In this document: positions 32,955 through 43,886 of the stretch, in pieces
Layout: each line of letters opens with the position of its first letter
Numbering within the stretch: position 1 is the first letter of the stretch
Assembly: GCF_031755915.1 (NCBI RefSeq)
Contig: NC_083389.1
Coordinates: 23,807,001-23,871,000 of the forward strand
From: Ziziphus jujuba
Lineage: Eukaryota > Streptophyta > Magnoliopsida > Rosales > Rhamnaceae
Direction: 5' to 3'
Length of the DNA: 64,000 bases
Notes under the pieces: model-generated
The model's input: only the letters and a program-made list of their open reading frames with translations
Told to the model about the DNA's origin: nothing
Databases searched by the model: none
Made by a program: the position numbers and the translations under genes

Positions 32955-33625
32955 ATTTATTTTCAAGGTTATTGTAAAAATTTTGTCTAATAGGTTGGCT
33001 ACTATTGCTTTTCAGATTGTCTATCCTAATCAATTTGGTTTCATTAAGGGTTAGAACATCTCGTTGATACAAATTGTATTAATTTTCTTGATAAAATAAA
33101 CTATTTTATGGGAATATGGCTTTCAAGATTGATATAAAAAAGCTTTTGATAGCTTGAATTGGCAATTTCTTTTATTGGTTTTGAGTTGTTTTGGGTTTTC
33201 ATATAAGTTTACTGCTTGGATCTCTAATATTCTTTATTGGGCTAGAGTTTCTATTCTTTTGAATGGTTCTCCTATGGATTATTTTGCTTAGTCTAAAGGG
33301 TTTGTTAAAGGAACCCTTTATCTCAAATTCTTTCTAGGATTGCTGAGGATTTTTTAAGGCGTTCTTTACTTTATTTAGTTAATTCAAAAAGGTTGACTCT
33401 AATGTTAGCAACTCGGGATGTCAATGCTTCTTCACATCTTTTATGTGCTTATTACATCCTTTTGTTCTGTTATTATTCTGTTAGGAATTTGAAGACCATT
33501 ATTGAGGCTTTCAATCCTTTATTTCAAGGTTCTCCTATAGTTTAGAATTTGAAGCTTATTGTAGATTAGATTTTGAGCCAGTTTAAAGTGTGCGAAGGAT
33601 AACATCTTTCTTATGTCGGACGGGC
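32955..33625 (+). pseudogene. LINE-A segment 1: L1 reverse-transcriptase domain
   Basis: Across two to three frames the translation follows plant L1 ORF2: KVIVKILSNRLATIAFQIVY, PNQFGFIKG, KKAFDSLNWQFLLLVLSCFG, WISNILYWARVSILLNGSPM and later LKTIIEAFNPLFQGSPIV. At least ten in-frame stops and several shifts mark an old copy. The match ends near 33625 and resumes at 38936 with the next expected residues, so a later insertion split it. When active, the enzyme copied LINE RNA into DNA at a nicked target. Confidence 0.82.
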
Positions 33626-34390
33626 TTAAGGGTGGGCAAAAATGAAAATATATTTAAAAATAATATAATAAAATCTATATAATATATAAAAGAAGAATTG
33701 TATACGCCACGTGTCTGCACACCATTCTTCCAAATTCCCTCCAAAAATATATTTTTTATTTTATTTTATTTATTTATTATTATTTATTAGTTATTATTCA
33801 TTATCTTACCATTTATGGATACAACTAAATATATAAAATTAAAATTTAATATAATTTAATTTACATATGGTAATAATTTTGAAATATTTTTATTTTATTT
33901 ATTTATTCTTTATTATTTATTATTCATTATCTTACCTTTTATGGATATAATCAAACATATATATATATATATATATAATTGTTATTCTTAAAATATTTGA
34001 TTTGATATTATTTACCAAATATATATTTATAGGTTTGTGTAACCATAATTAAAGATATAGTCCGTGCATGTACACCATATATATAATTAAAGATTTAGAG
34101 AATATTCCTTTGCATGTACTATTATTTAATATTTGATTTTATTTTATTTACCAAATAAGTTAAACATATTTGGCTATACATTAGTAAGTGACACCTCTTG
34201 ATATTTTAAAATTTCGGTATTCAATATTTTGTTAGTTTTAGGGTTTAAGTTTTTTTTTTTTTTTTTATTCTTTAATTTTAATTTCTTTTATAGATCCTAA
34301 ACATGATCATGTTAATCATAAGAATGTACGTGAGCCATGCTATATAGATTTTTAGAAGAACTTTATGATTCTGAATCAAGATATGCGTAG

Positions 34391-35536
34391 AAACTTGATG
34401 TGATTTCGCCCGAGCCTGCTCAACCGATAACCCGTTGGGGTGCTAATCTGTTACGGATGAAGGTGGGACCAATCACTAGAGCACAAGCCAAGAAGTTCAA
34501 GGATAACCTTGCTGTACTTATTCAAAGGATAAATCATAATCAAGAAGGAATGATCATGACCAAAGAACCAAGACCTGTTTTGCTGATACAAGCGCTGGAG
34601 ACTGGTACGGACCTGGGTGACGGTTTTGGTACATTTTTGGAGTCCGGAAAGCATGAAATGGTTCCAATGCTTTATGGGTCCAATACATATGCCTAAGAGG
34701 TCATGGAATCAAGTTAAAGCAGCCTCAAATGCAATCAAAAAGGGCTTGTACGGACAACATCAACAATTTGGCCGAATTTGCTGTATTGCTTGCTGGCTTT
34801 ATTGTATTTTACTGTATTAGCCTTTGCTTATTTTTCCAAGCATGGGCAACGTGTGGGACTTCATATTCAGCTTATTTGGCATCCTACAAAGCATCTAGAA
34901 CCTGATTTGAAGCTCAAAGAGGTCAAAGATTGATCAAAGTCAACTTGATCAAAAGGCTAGCATTTTTTAGTTTCCTAATTTGTTTTTACTTTTTGTTTTA
35001 GGAAACTACCATTACTTTTTGGCTTTTATTTATTTATTTTCTGGACAAATAACTTTAGGAAGGTTTTATTTTATTCTTTCCATTGTAAATTAATTAATTC
35101 CTAATTTAATATAAAGGAATTAATTAATCAAACTTAGATTAGGAAAGGAAGTATAGTTTCGGCCAACTAGGTTTCTTTATGTGTGGTAGCCAGTTTTCTT
35201 TATGTTCTAGGGTTTTTAAGTTGTCTTTTCAAAGCCTATTTAAAGGCTTAGTTATCAATAAGAATTAACTTTGATTTGATTAAGAAAATACTTGTGAGAT
35301 TAATTATCTCTTTGTTCTTTGAGAACACCTAAAACATCATTAGAGAGTTGGTTGTTTTAGCTTGACTTATCAATAGGTTTTCCATCCCCTATTGTGGTAT
35401 CTATATTATACCAAGGTTTCTAACCACAGGTTGGTTAGGGGTTGAGGTCCTTTCCATTAGAACTTGAACTTAATTGAGATCCGGGCTAATATAATACGGG
35501 TTTAGGAACAGGTCGTCCTAGGTTCGTATCAAAACT
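34391..35536 (+). mobile_element. Solo LTR of the 8-kb Ty3/gypsy family (34396-35531)
   Basis: A single LTR, TGATGTGATTTCGCC ... GGTTCGTATCA, is flanked by a perfect 5-bp duplication AAACT (34391-34395 and 35532-35536). It aligns end to end with the LTRs at 39517, 46373, 56572 and 59368. No primer site follows. Solo LTRs arise by recombination between the two LTRs of a full element. It still holds an open frame of 98 codons (34400-34696) that includes the conserved peptide VGPITRAQAKKFKDNLAVLI, the LTR-encoded end of the family polyprotein. Confidence 0.92.
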
Positions 35537-37957
35537 CTTCACAAAGAAGAAGATGCTTCTGATGAAGAATCCTTACTTATTGATTCACCTTTGTCTATAA
35601 CTTTTTCAAGATGATGGATAAGAAAAAGATAAAAATGAGAAAACCCAGGAGATTATTCAAACCGAGGGCATGCAAGAAAAAGCAATACGAAGCAACTTAA
35701 AAAGATTAAGCGTTTGTCCTAGATATTATACTTTTTTTTTCCTTATTATGCTTTTTTCTATTGGGATTGAAATAATATAATGTTTTTATTTTAGTTAGTA
35801 TAAATTACAATATGGTTTTTTTAGGCCGATAATATTTTTGTTTTTGTGGTTCGTTAATATAATTATTCTCTACATTTGTTTTTGTTATTGAAAAATAATA
35901 TTTGTTTTTGCTGTTTTAGCATAATTTCCATCTATTAATTTAAAATATAATTAATTATTATAGATATATTTAACATCATCTATTATGATTATATCATCTA
36001 TTATAGTTATATGTGCCATGCATTGTATGGGATGAATGCTAATAAATAATAATAATAATAATAAAGTTATCAATCTTCCCCATCTCCTGTCCGCTCTTCT
36101 TTTCCCTCTCAACCATCGATACTCTTTTTTCCAACCAAGCACTATATTGGAATGCTTCAAGTACACTTTTGAAACTCAAATCCTAAAATTATTTTCAAAA
36201 TAACCATTAGAACTAATCCTTTGGAATAAGAAGAAACAAGATGAATGTAACAAACTTTCTAATCCCTCTGATCTAAAACTCTTTAGCCTACCAAAAATGG
36301 TGAATGTCTTAGTGGCCACCAAATGGCAACTCTTTTACAACCACTACCGCAACAAACTCGAGCTCCACCGATTGCACGGAAGCACATCGACCATAGCCAA
36401 AACAAAGTTGCACACACAACCTTCAGCGATCCAATCATGATCATCCACGAACAAATTTACTCTAAAATCGCACTCTGCAAGCTCTGCACTTGCCAGCGTT
36501 TAGCTCTCTGAGACCATTTGCAACAACCCCAGTGACTGGCTCATTGGCATGTAATTGACCCTGGGATTAAGGAATTGTCATTTTGTATGGCAGTGATTAA
36601 TCCTCAGTACACCATATTTGGGAATGTGGAGGTGCTTCTTGTTGTTGGGGAGCCACTTATTTTAGCTGTGGAGGAACATGGGGTTTAGCAATTGGGAGTT
36701 GAGGTTTGGGGAAGGAGAAATATGAAACCGTAAACTTGTTTTTTTATTTTATTTTTATTTTTATTTTTATTTTTATTTTTTATTTTTTATTTTACTTTTA
36801 TATATATTTGGGCATTGCAATGATAATTAATTTTTTTCCCTACTTTTTTATTTATTATTTATTTTTTATAATTTGGGTTGATTCGGTTAGTTTGATTTGG
36901 GTTTTGATAGCTTTTTGTTTTTTTTTTTCCTTTTTTTTTGGTTTGTTTATTTGGAAGGTATGGATTTTGATAATTATAGTACACACATATACACATAAAC
37001 ACAAACGAACATATATATATATATATATATAATAACTATCAAAATATTATATATGATAGTTATTATATATATATATATATATATTTTGTTTTGAAGTAAT
37101 TGTTATAATATTGTTGGCTAAAATGTGTATATATATATATATATATGTGTTTGAGAAAAAGATGTATAAACTTATGTGTGTGTATATATATATATATATA
37201 CATATAAGTTTTACATTATTTACCAAAAAAAAAAAAAACTGTTTTTTGTTTTAATTTTACGTTTTATTTTCATTTTTTTAAAAGAAAGAACGAGTAATAT
37301 TGTTTATATTTATTATTAGATCTTATCTTTTCCTTTTAAATTTTTTAGTTAAAAATATCTTATTAATTTTTTTTATTAACAACTAAAAAAAAAAAATTCA
37401 TCACATAGCTATCTTATGAAAAAAAAATTGTTTATTTTTTTTGTTTATCTAATTAAAATTAACATTTGACCCAAAAAATTAAAGCTAACATATAATTTAA
37501 ATAACATTAATCATAAGTTTTCAAATTAATTATACTTTTATATTAAAAAATTGAAATCTGAAAAACAAAAAATAATTAATAATTTAATTTGCTAAGGATA
37601 TCAAGGTAATTTAAGCAACCATTTTAAAGGTATTAAAGTAATTTTAACTGCTAAATAGGAGAGAGATTAATATTTTACGAAAGGTAGATGAACATAGGGG
37701 TTTTAGTTAGATTGTTAGAAACATCAAGGGCTAAATTTAACATTAGCCAAACCTTAAAGGCTGCAGTAGATATTAACCCCATTATTAATTAAATGGCATA
37801 TTTTAATTGCTTAATTCCTTATTACCAATAAATCACTTCTAATTTAAACCCGTAAATATCAACTCTTTGATTATATATTTGTTATTTCATATTTCATTTA
37901 ATTATTTCAATTTTTAAATGTAAAATATGAAGTTGTTGATAAATGCAAAATGACTTA
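35537..37957. other. AT-rich DNA inside the composite block
   Basis: Short coding-like stretches flank the solo LTR: LEELYDSESRYA before it, and ETLHKEEDASDEESLLIDSP after it. They suggest a decayed exon that the LTR interrupted, but I recognise no family. T runs occupy 36740-36930 and TA microsatellites 37010-37200. No other gene is seen. Confidence 0.35.
37012..37205. repeat. TA microsatellites with inverted repeat
   Basis: Three (TA)n runs occur within 200 bases. Between the first two, aataactatc (37030-37039) and gatagttatt are inverted copies, so the whole stretch 37012-37083 could form a long hairpin. Confidence 0.75.
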
Positions 37958-38311
37958 GTGTCTGTTTGGCAGATCTTTTTTCTGGATTAAAAGCTCTACT
38001 TTAAGGTTAAAAGTTCTTTTGTTAAAAAATAAGGGTGTTTGGTAAGAGTTAACAAGTATTTGTTGGAAAAAAAAGAAAAAGTTTTTTTAAGCTGTTTTAG
38101 AAAAGCCCAAATTTTATGCTTTTCTAGAGAAACTCTTTTTTCTTAATTTATATTGAGCATTCAATGCAGCTTAACGAGCATTTAATGCAGTTTTTTTATT
38201 TACAACCAAATACTTATTAACTTTTTAATAAAAACTCTTTTTCAAAAAGATCTATTATATAAAACTCTATTGACTAAAGCTCTACTTTCATCAGCTATAC
38301 CAAATGTCCCC
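37958..38311 (+). mobile_element. Tourist-like MITE, copy 2
   Basis: It starts gtgtctgtttggcag and ends ccaaatgtcccc, with TTA directly on each side (37955-37957 and 38312-38314). The terminal inverted repeats are imperfect (7 of the first 12 bases). It shares long stretches with 14742-15112, for example taacaagtatttgttg and tttaatgcagtttttttatt. Size, ends and TTA duplication fit PIF/Harbinger-derived Tourist elements. It is non-coding. Confidence 0.65.
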
Positions 38312-38914
38312 TTAACCCACTTTCATTCATGATCTCACAGCTACACAACCTTACTAACATGACGCAAACTCACCCACATTATATAATCAGTCGACTCAAC
38401 TCTCACTCATATGATCCATATCAGGTTTCTTCAATGAAGATTATCTAAAGATGAAGTTGATCATATCTCTACGATGACAAGTAGATTTACAAATCGACCA
38501 GACTCTAAAGTTGATTATATCTCTATGATGATCAGATCTTGATGCTGAAAAAATCTCAACAACAATCTTGACCACCACTAACTAGATATAGAAATCAAAT
38601 CTCAATGGCAACCAAATCTTGACCATGGTAGAAGCTAGATCTCGACGATGACCATATCCATGACCCACCATGATCTCAACAAGGGTTAAAAGCCAAATAG
38701 CCATGATGTTTACCAAGATCAAAAGATTTCAATGCTAGCCATAAGGAAAACCAATGAATTAAACTGAATAAAACTGGACTTGTCAAGGTTGGTTTAGTTT
38801 AGTTCAAATTTTTCCATTCTTTGGGTTTGATTTTGTTTGGTGTGTTGCTTAAGCAAATTGACTAGCTTGGTCTAGTTTGGATTTTCACCAAAAACCGCTT
38901 AATCTGAATAGATG

Positions 38915-38932
38915 CCCCCCCCCCCCCCCCCC
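38915..38932. repeat. Run of 18 cytosines
   Basis: An uninterrupted C18 tract sits at the right end of the composite block, where a TGCCCACCC-type MITE terminus is expected. In DNA this AT-rich such a run is striking. Its exact length could be a sequencing artefact. Confidence 0.8.
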
Positions 38933-38935
38933 TAA

Positions 38936-39511
38936 TTAGGCTTTCTTGATTAATTCGGTGATTTCTTTAAAATTTGTTCACTCTTTTATGGTACACTAGT
39001 GACCTACTTCTCTTTTAAAAATTCTTAATAAAGCTATTCAAAATCGGAAGTTTGTTACTATTGCTTGGGATTTATGCTGAAGCTTGGTTGCTTATGGTGG
39101 ATTCGTAATTAAGAATTAAGCTATTTTTAATAGAGTATTGCTTAGTAAATTAACATGAAGTGTAATGAGTAAGGACTTTTTTGTTTACTGATTTCTTCTT
39201 GCCAGTTAGAAAGGGAAGTTCAATAAGGCTTTTTATGTTCATTTGTCCATTTGGCCTACTATTAGTTCTTTACAGGCAATCATTTTTCCCAATTGTAGGT
39301 GGATTATGACAAGGATTTTTAGGTTCATTTTTATAAGGATGATTGTCTTGGTTCAACCTTTTTTAATTTGGTCAATCCTCATTCTCTTGGATGGGATGAT
39401 AACATGCTTGTTACTAATTGGTTAGATGATAATGGCAATTAGATTATATCTTCTGATTTTTGAAATGCTTTGTCTATTGTTTTTACTTAAATTGAGCAAA
39501 CTGCAATGGAT
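38936..39511 (+). pseudogene. LINE-A segment 2: reverse-transcriptase thumb and linker
   Basis: The frame reads INSVISLKFVHSFMVH, PTSLLKILNKAIQNRKFVTI and AWDLC, then FNRVLLSKLT, LSIWPTISSLQAIIFPNCRW, STFFNLVNPHSLGWDD and MLVTNWLDDNGN. These are the consecutive conserved pieces of plant L1 ORF2 between the polymerase and the zinc-binding region. Several stops are present. It connects segment 1 (ends 33625) with segment 3 (starts 47491) and is cut by the gypsy element at 39517. Confidence 0.82.
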
Positions 39512-39516
39512 GTGAA

Positions 39517-40639
39517 TAATACAAACCAAGGTCGACTTGCTCCTAAACCTATATAAAATTAGCCCGATCAAAATTAAATTCAGATTCTAATACTCACCTT
39601 AACCCCTAATCAACTTGTGATTAGAAATCTTAGTATATGATAAAGACGCCACAATAGGTGATGAATATCCTATTGATAAGTCAAACAAAAACACTAGACC
39701 TCTATTCGATGTTTTAGTTGTTCAAAGAGAACAAAGGGAATTCTTTCTCACAATTAAATTTCTATATGAATAATGTACTGTCTATTATTGAGAAAATAAA
39801 CCATTAAATAGGCTAGAGTCATAAAAAAAGCTTAAATAATTAGGTCAAAACCGACCAATGATAAGGAAACAAAAGGTGTGGCCGAATTTGACTAACTTTC
39901 CTAATCTAATTTGTATTAATTAATTCCTTAATTTTAAAATAGGAATTAATTAATTTACAATCAAAATAATAAAGTATCTACCTTCCTAAATTAATTTTTC
40001 CAGCAAATAATCAAATAAAAACCAAAATAAAAGACTATTTAAAACAAAAAGTTAAGGTTCAAATTAGGAAACTAGTTGACTAATTTTCTAACTAAGTTGT
40101 CTTAGTCCAATTACTAGCTAATTTAGGATCCAAATCAGCTCTAATATGCGATGTAGGATTCCAAATAGGATTAGAATTAGTTCCTATACATTGCTCTTGA
40201 TTGGAATGATCAAAACTTGCTTGAACAACAAGGCCCATCCCAGCGCCAAAATGGTGAATTTCGACCAACATGAAGACTTATATGCAAACATGGTAATTGA
40301 ACAGCTTTGCTTCTGCCTTGACATGATTCCATGATCCCTTGGTGAACTTAATCATGTTCATAAGTTAACAAACTAATCCTTTGCTTCTCAAAGTCCATAG
40401 ATGCACCAAAACAACTTCCCGAGTCCATTTCTGCCTTTACAACTTGGATGCACAATACGGGCTTTGAATCTTCTGGTTTTATCATGCCTTCTTGAGATTT
40501 AATAACACCTTAAATGAAGCTAAGCAGATTGTCCTTAAACCATTCAGCTTGTGCCCTAGTAATTGGTCCTGTCTTCAGTTGCATAGGATTAGCACCCTAG
40601 CGAATTATCAATTGTACGGGTACAAGTGGATTCTCATCA
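39517..40639 (-). repeat. 3' LTR of the full-length gypsy element
   Basis: This 1123-bp LTR reads on the minus strand from TGATGAGAATCCACTTGTAC to a slightly mutated end, ..TTTGTATTA. It matches the LTR at 46373-47485 throughout. It includes the region coding for the end of the polyprotein. Confidence 0.93.
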
Positions 40640-40690
40640 TTCCCTTTCTTTTAAAAAGGATTTGTCCTCAAATCAAAATCATCACCTACA
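40510..40690 (-). pseudogene. C-terminal polyprotein tail read through the PPT into the LTR
   Basis: On the minus strand one frame continues from integrase ([10 protein letters not shown]) through the polypurine tract (KKGNDENPLVPV) into the LTR, giving NPMQLKTGPITRAQAEWFKD and NLLSFI before a stop at 40510-40512. Two stops interrupt this copy. CRM-type chromoviruses are known to carry a C-terminal CR motif whose coding region extends into the 3' LTR. The overall pattern, ..RTNPF..GNDE.. then GP.TRA.AK, agrees with that design. The tail is thought to guide integration. Confidence 0.65.
40640..40652 (-). other. Polypurine tract of the gypsy element
   Basis: Read on the minus strand, aaaagaaagggaa abuts the 3' LTR start TGATGAG. 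It serves as the plus-strand primer in reverse transcription and here also lies inside the polyprotein frame. Confidence 0.85.
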
Positions 40691-41700
40691 GCAAACGAAG
40701 ATAAGTCAGCAGCATTAAATGTAGCACTCGCATTATACTTACCCGATAAGTCAAGCTTGTAAGCATTTTCATTAACCCTCATCAAAATTTGGAAAGGTCC
40801 ATCCTTTTGAGGCATAAGCTTTGATTTTCGTTATTCTAGAAACCTCTCCTTTCTTAAGTGCAACCACACCCAATCTTCAGGTTCAAACAAAACCTTTATT
40901 CAGCCTTGGTTAGCAATCTTAGCATATTGCTCAATCCTCCTCTCAATGTTTACAAATTCAGCTTTTTGTTTTCCATCTAGATTAGCATGTTCACTTAAAA
41001 ACATAGGTTTTAAATCTAATGGAGTTAAATGATTAAAACCATAAACAATTTCAAATAGAATATTTAGTAGCTGAATGCATAGATCTGTTATAAGAAAACT
41101 CCACATGCGGCAAACGTTCTTCCCATGTTCTCAAATTTCTACTAATTAATGCTCTTAACAATGTAGACGAAGTTTTATTACTACTTCAGTTTGACCATCA
41201 GCTTATGGATGGCATGTAGTTGAAAATAAAAGTTTAGTCCCTAACTTAGCCTACAAAGTTTTCCAAACGTAACTCAAGAACTTAGCATCCCTATTCGAAA
41301 CTATAGTTCTAGGCATGCCATGAAGCCTCACCACTTTCTTAAATAACAAATTAGCTACATTAGATGCATCATCAGTTTTATTACATGCAATAAAGTGTGC
41401 CATCTTAGAAAATCTATCAACAGCTACAAAAATGGAATCTTTTCCAGTCCTAGACCTAGATAAGCCAAGTACAAAATCCATAGACAAATCAACCCATGGA
41501 TGGGATGGAATTGGCAATGGCATGTAAAGTCCATGCGATTTCAATTTTGACTTGGATTTTTGGCACCTTAAACACCTCTCACATATCCGCTTCACATCTT
41601 TTCTCATATTCGGCCAATAAAAATGCTCTTGCAATATGGACAAAGTTTTTACAACACCAAAGTGTCCCATTAAACCCCACCATGACCTTCCCTCACAAGT
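40691..41700 (-). pseudogene. Gypsy integrase remnant
   Basis: The main frame (41670-41251) has the zinc-binding segment [20 protein letters not shown] and [13 protein letters not shown], then the catalytic core with [29 protein letters not shown] and [20 protein letters not shown]. The first two catalytic acids are visible. The DKD/DRD motif has become NRD. Further left come [18 protein letters not shown] and the GPY/F-like module FEPEDWVWLHLRKERF with [19 protein letters not shown], each in a different frame. The expected stretch with the third catalytic Glu is missing or scrambled between 41250 and 41110. Confidence 0.82.
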
Positions 41701-41840
41701 AACTCCTTAATACTACAATTAGGCACACAAAGTTGACTTTCTCAAAACAAATACCCCTCAAAGATATAGAATTTGTTATAACTATACTTAACACAATTTT
41801 TAAATAGTTCACCAAAGTCACTCATTCTTATAAAGTTCTT

Positions 41841-42500
41841 TTAATTGTTTAAAACCAAGCAATCTAAGGTTGAAAATAAAACATACTTTCGGGATAATAC
41901 ATCGGCAACCACATTTTCCTTACCTTTTTTGTAGCGGATAACATATGGAAAAGTCTTGATAAATTCAATGCACCTTCCATGCTTTCGGTTAAGCTTTCCT
42001 TCACCTTTGATGTGCTTCAAGGATTTATGATTCTTGTGAATCACAAACTCCTTCGGCATTAAGTAATGTTGCCATGTCTCCAAAGCTCTCACCAAAGCAT
42101 ACATCTCTTTGTCATAAGTTGGATTGTTTAATGCTGAACCATTCAACTTCTCACTAAAATAGGCTATAGGTCTTCCTTCTTGCATCACATTCAATTTCAA
42201 AGGTTTGAGGAAGATTAGGTAAAACCAATAAAGGAGCATCAGTTAATTTTTCTTTCAATAAATTAAAAGACTTCTCTTGTGCTTCTCCCCATTGGAATCC
42301 AATATTTTTCTTGAAAATTTCAGTCAAAGATGTTGCAATGGTACTAAAATCCTTGACAAATATTTGATAGAAGCTAGCCAAGCCATGAAAACTCCTTACC
42401 TGGGTAATTGATGTAGGTTTCGACCACTCTTGTATAGCTTTGACCTTGGATTGGTCAACCTTAATTCCTACAGCACTTACAACAAATCCTAGAAAAACAA
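41841..42500 (-). pseudogene. Gypsy RNase H remnant
   Basis: Two overlapping frames (42552-42154 and 42239-41841) give [57 protein letters not shown], then [40 protein letters not shown] and [13 protein letters not shown]. The RNase H acids D (ECDA), E (YDKEMYAL) and the usual D in VIHTDH, here replaced by N, can be placed. A frameshift near 42200 separates the halves. Confidence 0.82.
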
Positions 42501-43110
42501 GCTCATCTTGGCAAAAATCACACTTTTTAAGGTTAGCAAATAACCTTTCCAAAGCACTCCTAGAACTAATGTAAAGTGTCTTACATGATCATCTAAATTT
42601 CTACTGTATACAAGGATATCATCAAAATAAACAACCATAAATTTTCCAATGAATGGATGCATAACATGGTTCATTAATCTCATGAAAGTATGAGGTACAT
42701 TAGTTAAACCAAAAGACATTACTAACCACTCATACAACCCAGAGTTAGTTTTAAATACGATTTTCCATTCATCTCCCTCTTCTAATTTGATGATACCCAC
42801 TCTTAAGATCAACTTTAGAAAACATGCATGCACAATGCGATTCATCAAGCATATCATTTAATCTATGAATAGGATGCCTATACTTAATGGTTATATTATT
42901 TATGGCCATACAATCTACACATATGCCCTGAACCATCTTTCTTAGGTGCTAATAAAACAGAGGCAGCACATGGACTCATACTTTCTCTAATATATCCCTT
43001 TTCAAGAAATTCACTTACTTGGCTTTGTAGTTCCTTTGTGTCCTTGAGATTACTTCTATATATGCATGCCTATTAGGAATTGCAGCTCTAGAATAAAATC
43101 TATTTGATGT
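42501..43110 (-). pseudogene. Gypsy reverse-transcriptase remnant
   Basis: From right to left the translation shows [20 protein letters not shown] and LAPKKDGS, a damaged stretch, then [40 protein letters not shown] and [26 protein letters not shown] is the catalytic motif of Ty3/gypsy polymerase and is intact. The first catalytic Asp region (normally KIDLRSGYHQ) reads [11 protein letters not shown] owing to a frame change. Confidence 0.85.
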
Positions 43111-43880
43111 CCAACCCCTTAAATTGGTGGTAAACCACTAGGAATCTCCTCCGGAAATGCATAACCAAATTCCTGCAAAAAAGAAGATGCTCATAACCAG
43201 CATAGGTTTCTCACTCAAAAATGTCTTTTTAATCTCACCTAAGCTAAGATAAAAATTCTTCTTTTTCTTTTCTTTGCTTTCTTTCTCTTTCTCGGATTTC
43301 TCTTTCTCTCTCATGCTCTTGGCTTTTTCACTTTTTTTCTCTCTCTCGGCTTCCTCTATCTTTTTTCCCTCAAATTCTATTTTAAAAGGCTTACCTTGAT
43401 TGTGTGGTTCAGCTTTGTTCTCTAATTGGATAGATGAAACTGTGGGTGGTGTGTTTGCCTTCTCCTTTTTCTGTTCGGCCTCTCTCATTTGTTGCATTTG
43501 TAATTGATCTCTAAACACCTCTTTTGGAGTCAATGGCTTAAGTTTAATCTTCTTTCACTTAAATTAAAAGACGATAGCATTTTCTTGACTATAATATATA
43601 GTATCTTTATCAAATTGCCATGGTCTTCCTAACAAAATATGTCCGGCATGCATGGTAGAACATAACATAAAACCACATTCACATATTTATCAATACTAAG
43701 CTTTACCTTGGTTTGTTTATTTACCTTCATTTCACCACTATCATTAAGCCATTGAAGTCTATATGGTTTGGGATGTTTAATTGTTGTTAACCCTAAACAT
43801 TACTAATAACATTAGCACAACTTCCACTGTCAATAATCATACTACAAATATTACCTTAAATATCACATTTAGCAGATGTT
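43111..43880 (-). pseudogene. Gypsy protease and charged linker
   Basis: Near 43850-43795 a minus-strand frame gives NICSMIIDSGSCANVISNV, which contains the retroviral-type protease active site D-S-G, followed after a small deletion by RLQWLNDSGEMKVNKQTK and HAGHILLG-type sequence. A Lys/Glu-rich linker follows (43533-43138; EREKKSEKAKSMREKEKSEK) ahead of the reverse transcriptase. The protease would cut the polyprotein. Stops between the blocks show decay. Confidence 0.75.
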
Positions 43881-43886
43881 TTCTCT

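Larger units (their letters stand above)
33626..38935. mobile_element. Composite insertion in LINE-A, MITE-type ends
   Basis: The block begins aagggtgggcaaaaatg and ends gaatagatg plus an 18-base C run and ctaatt, resembling the GGGTGGGCA ... TGCCCACCC ends of hAT-like MITEs. Flanking gggctt and aggctt may be a degenerate target duplication. LINE codons read correctly if the block is removed. It is too long for one MITE and contains a solo LTR (34396-35531) and a Tourist-like MITE (37958-38311). The sequence tctatataatatataaaaga near 33671 resembles a Helitron 5' end, but I could not find a matching 3' end. The mechanism is uncertain. Confidence 0.45.

Noticed and set aside
36706..37032. 108-codon Phe/Ile-rich frame suggesting a membrane protein
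   Set aside because: It comes from T-rich homopolymers and the TA microsatellite, so hydrophobicity is a composition effect.
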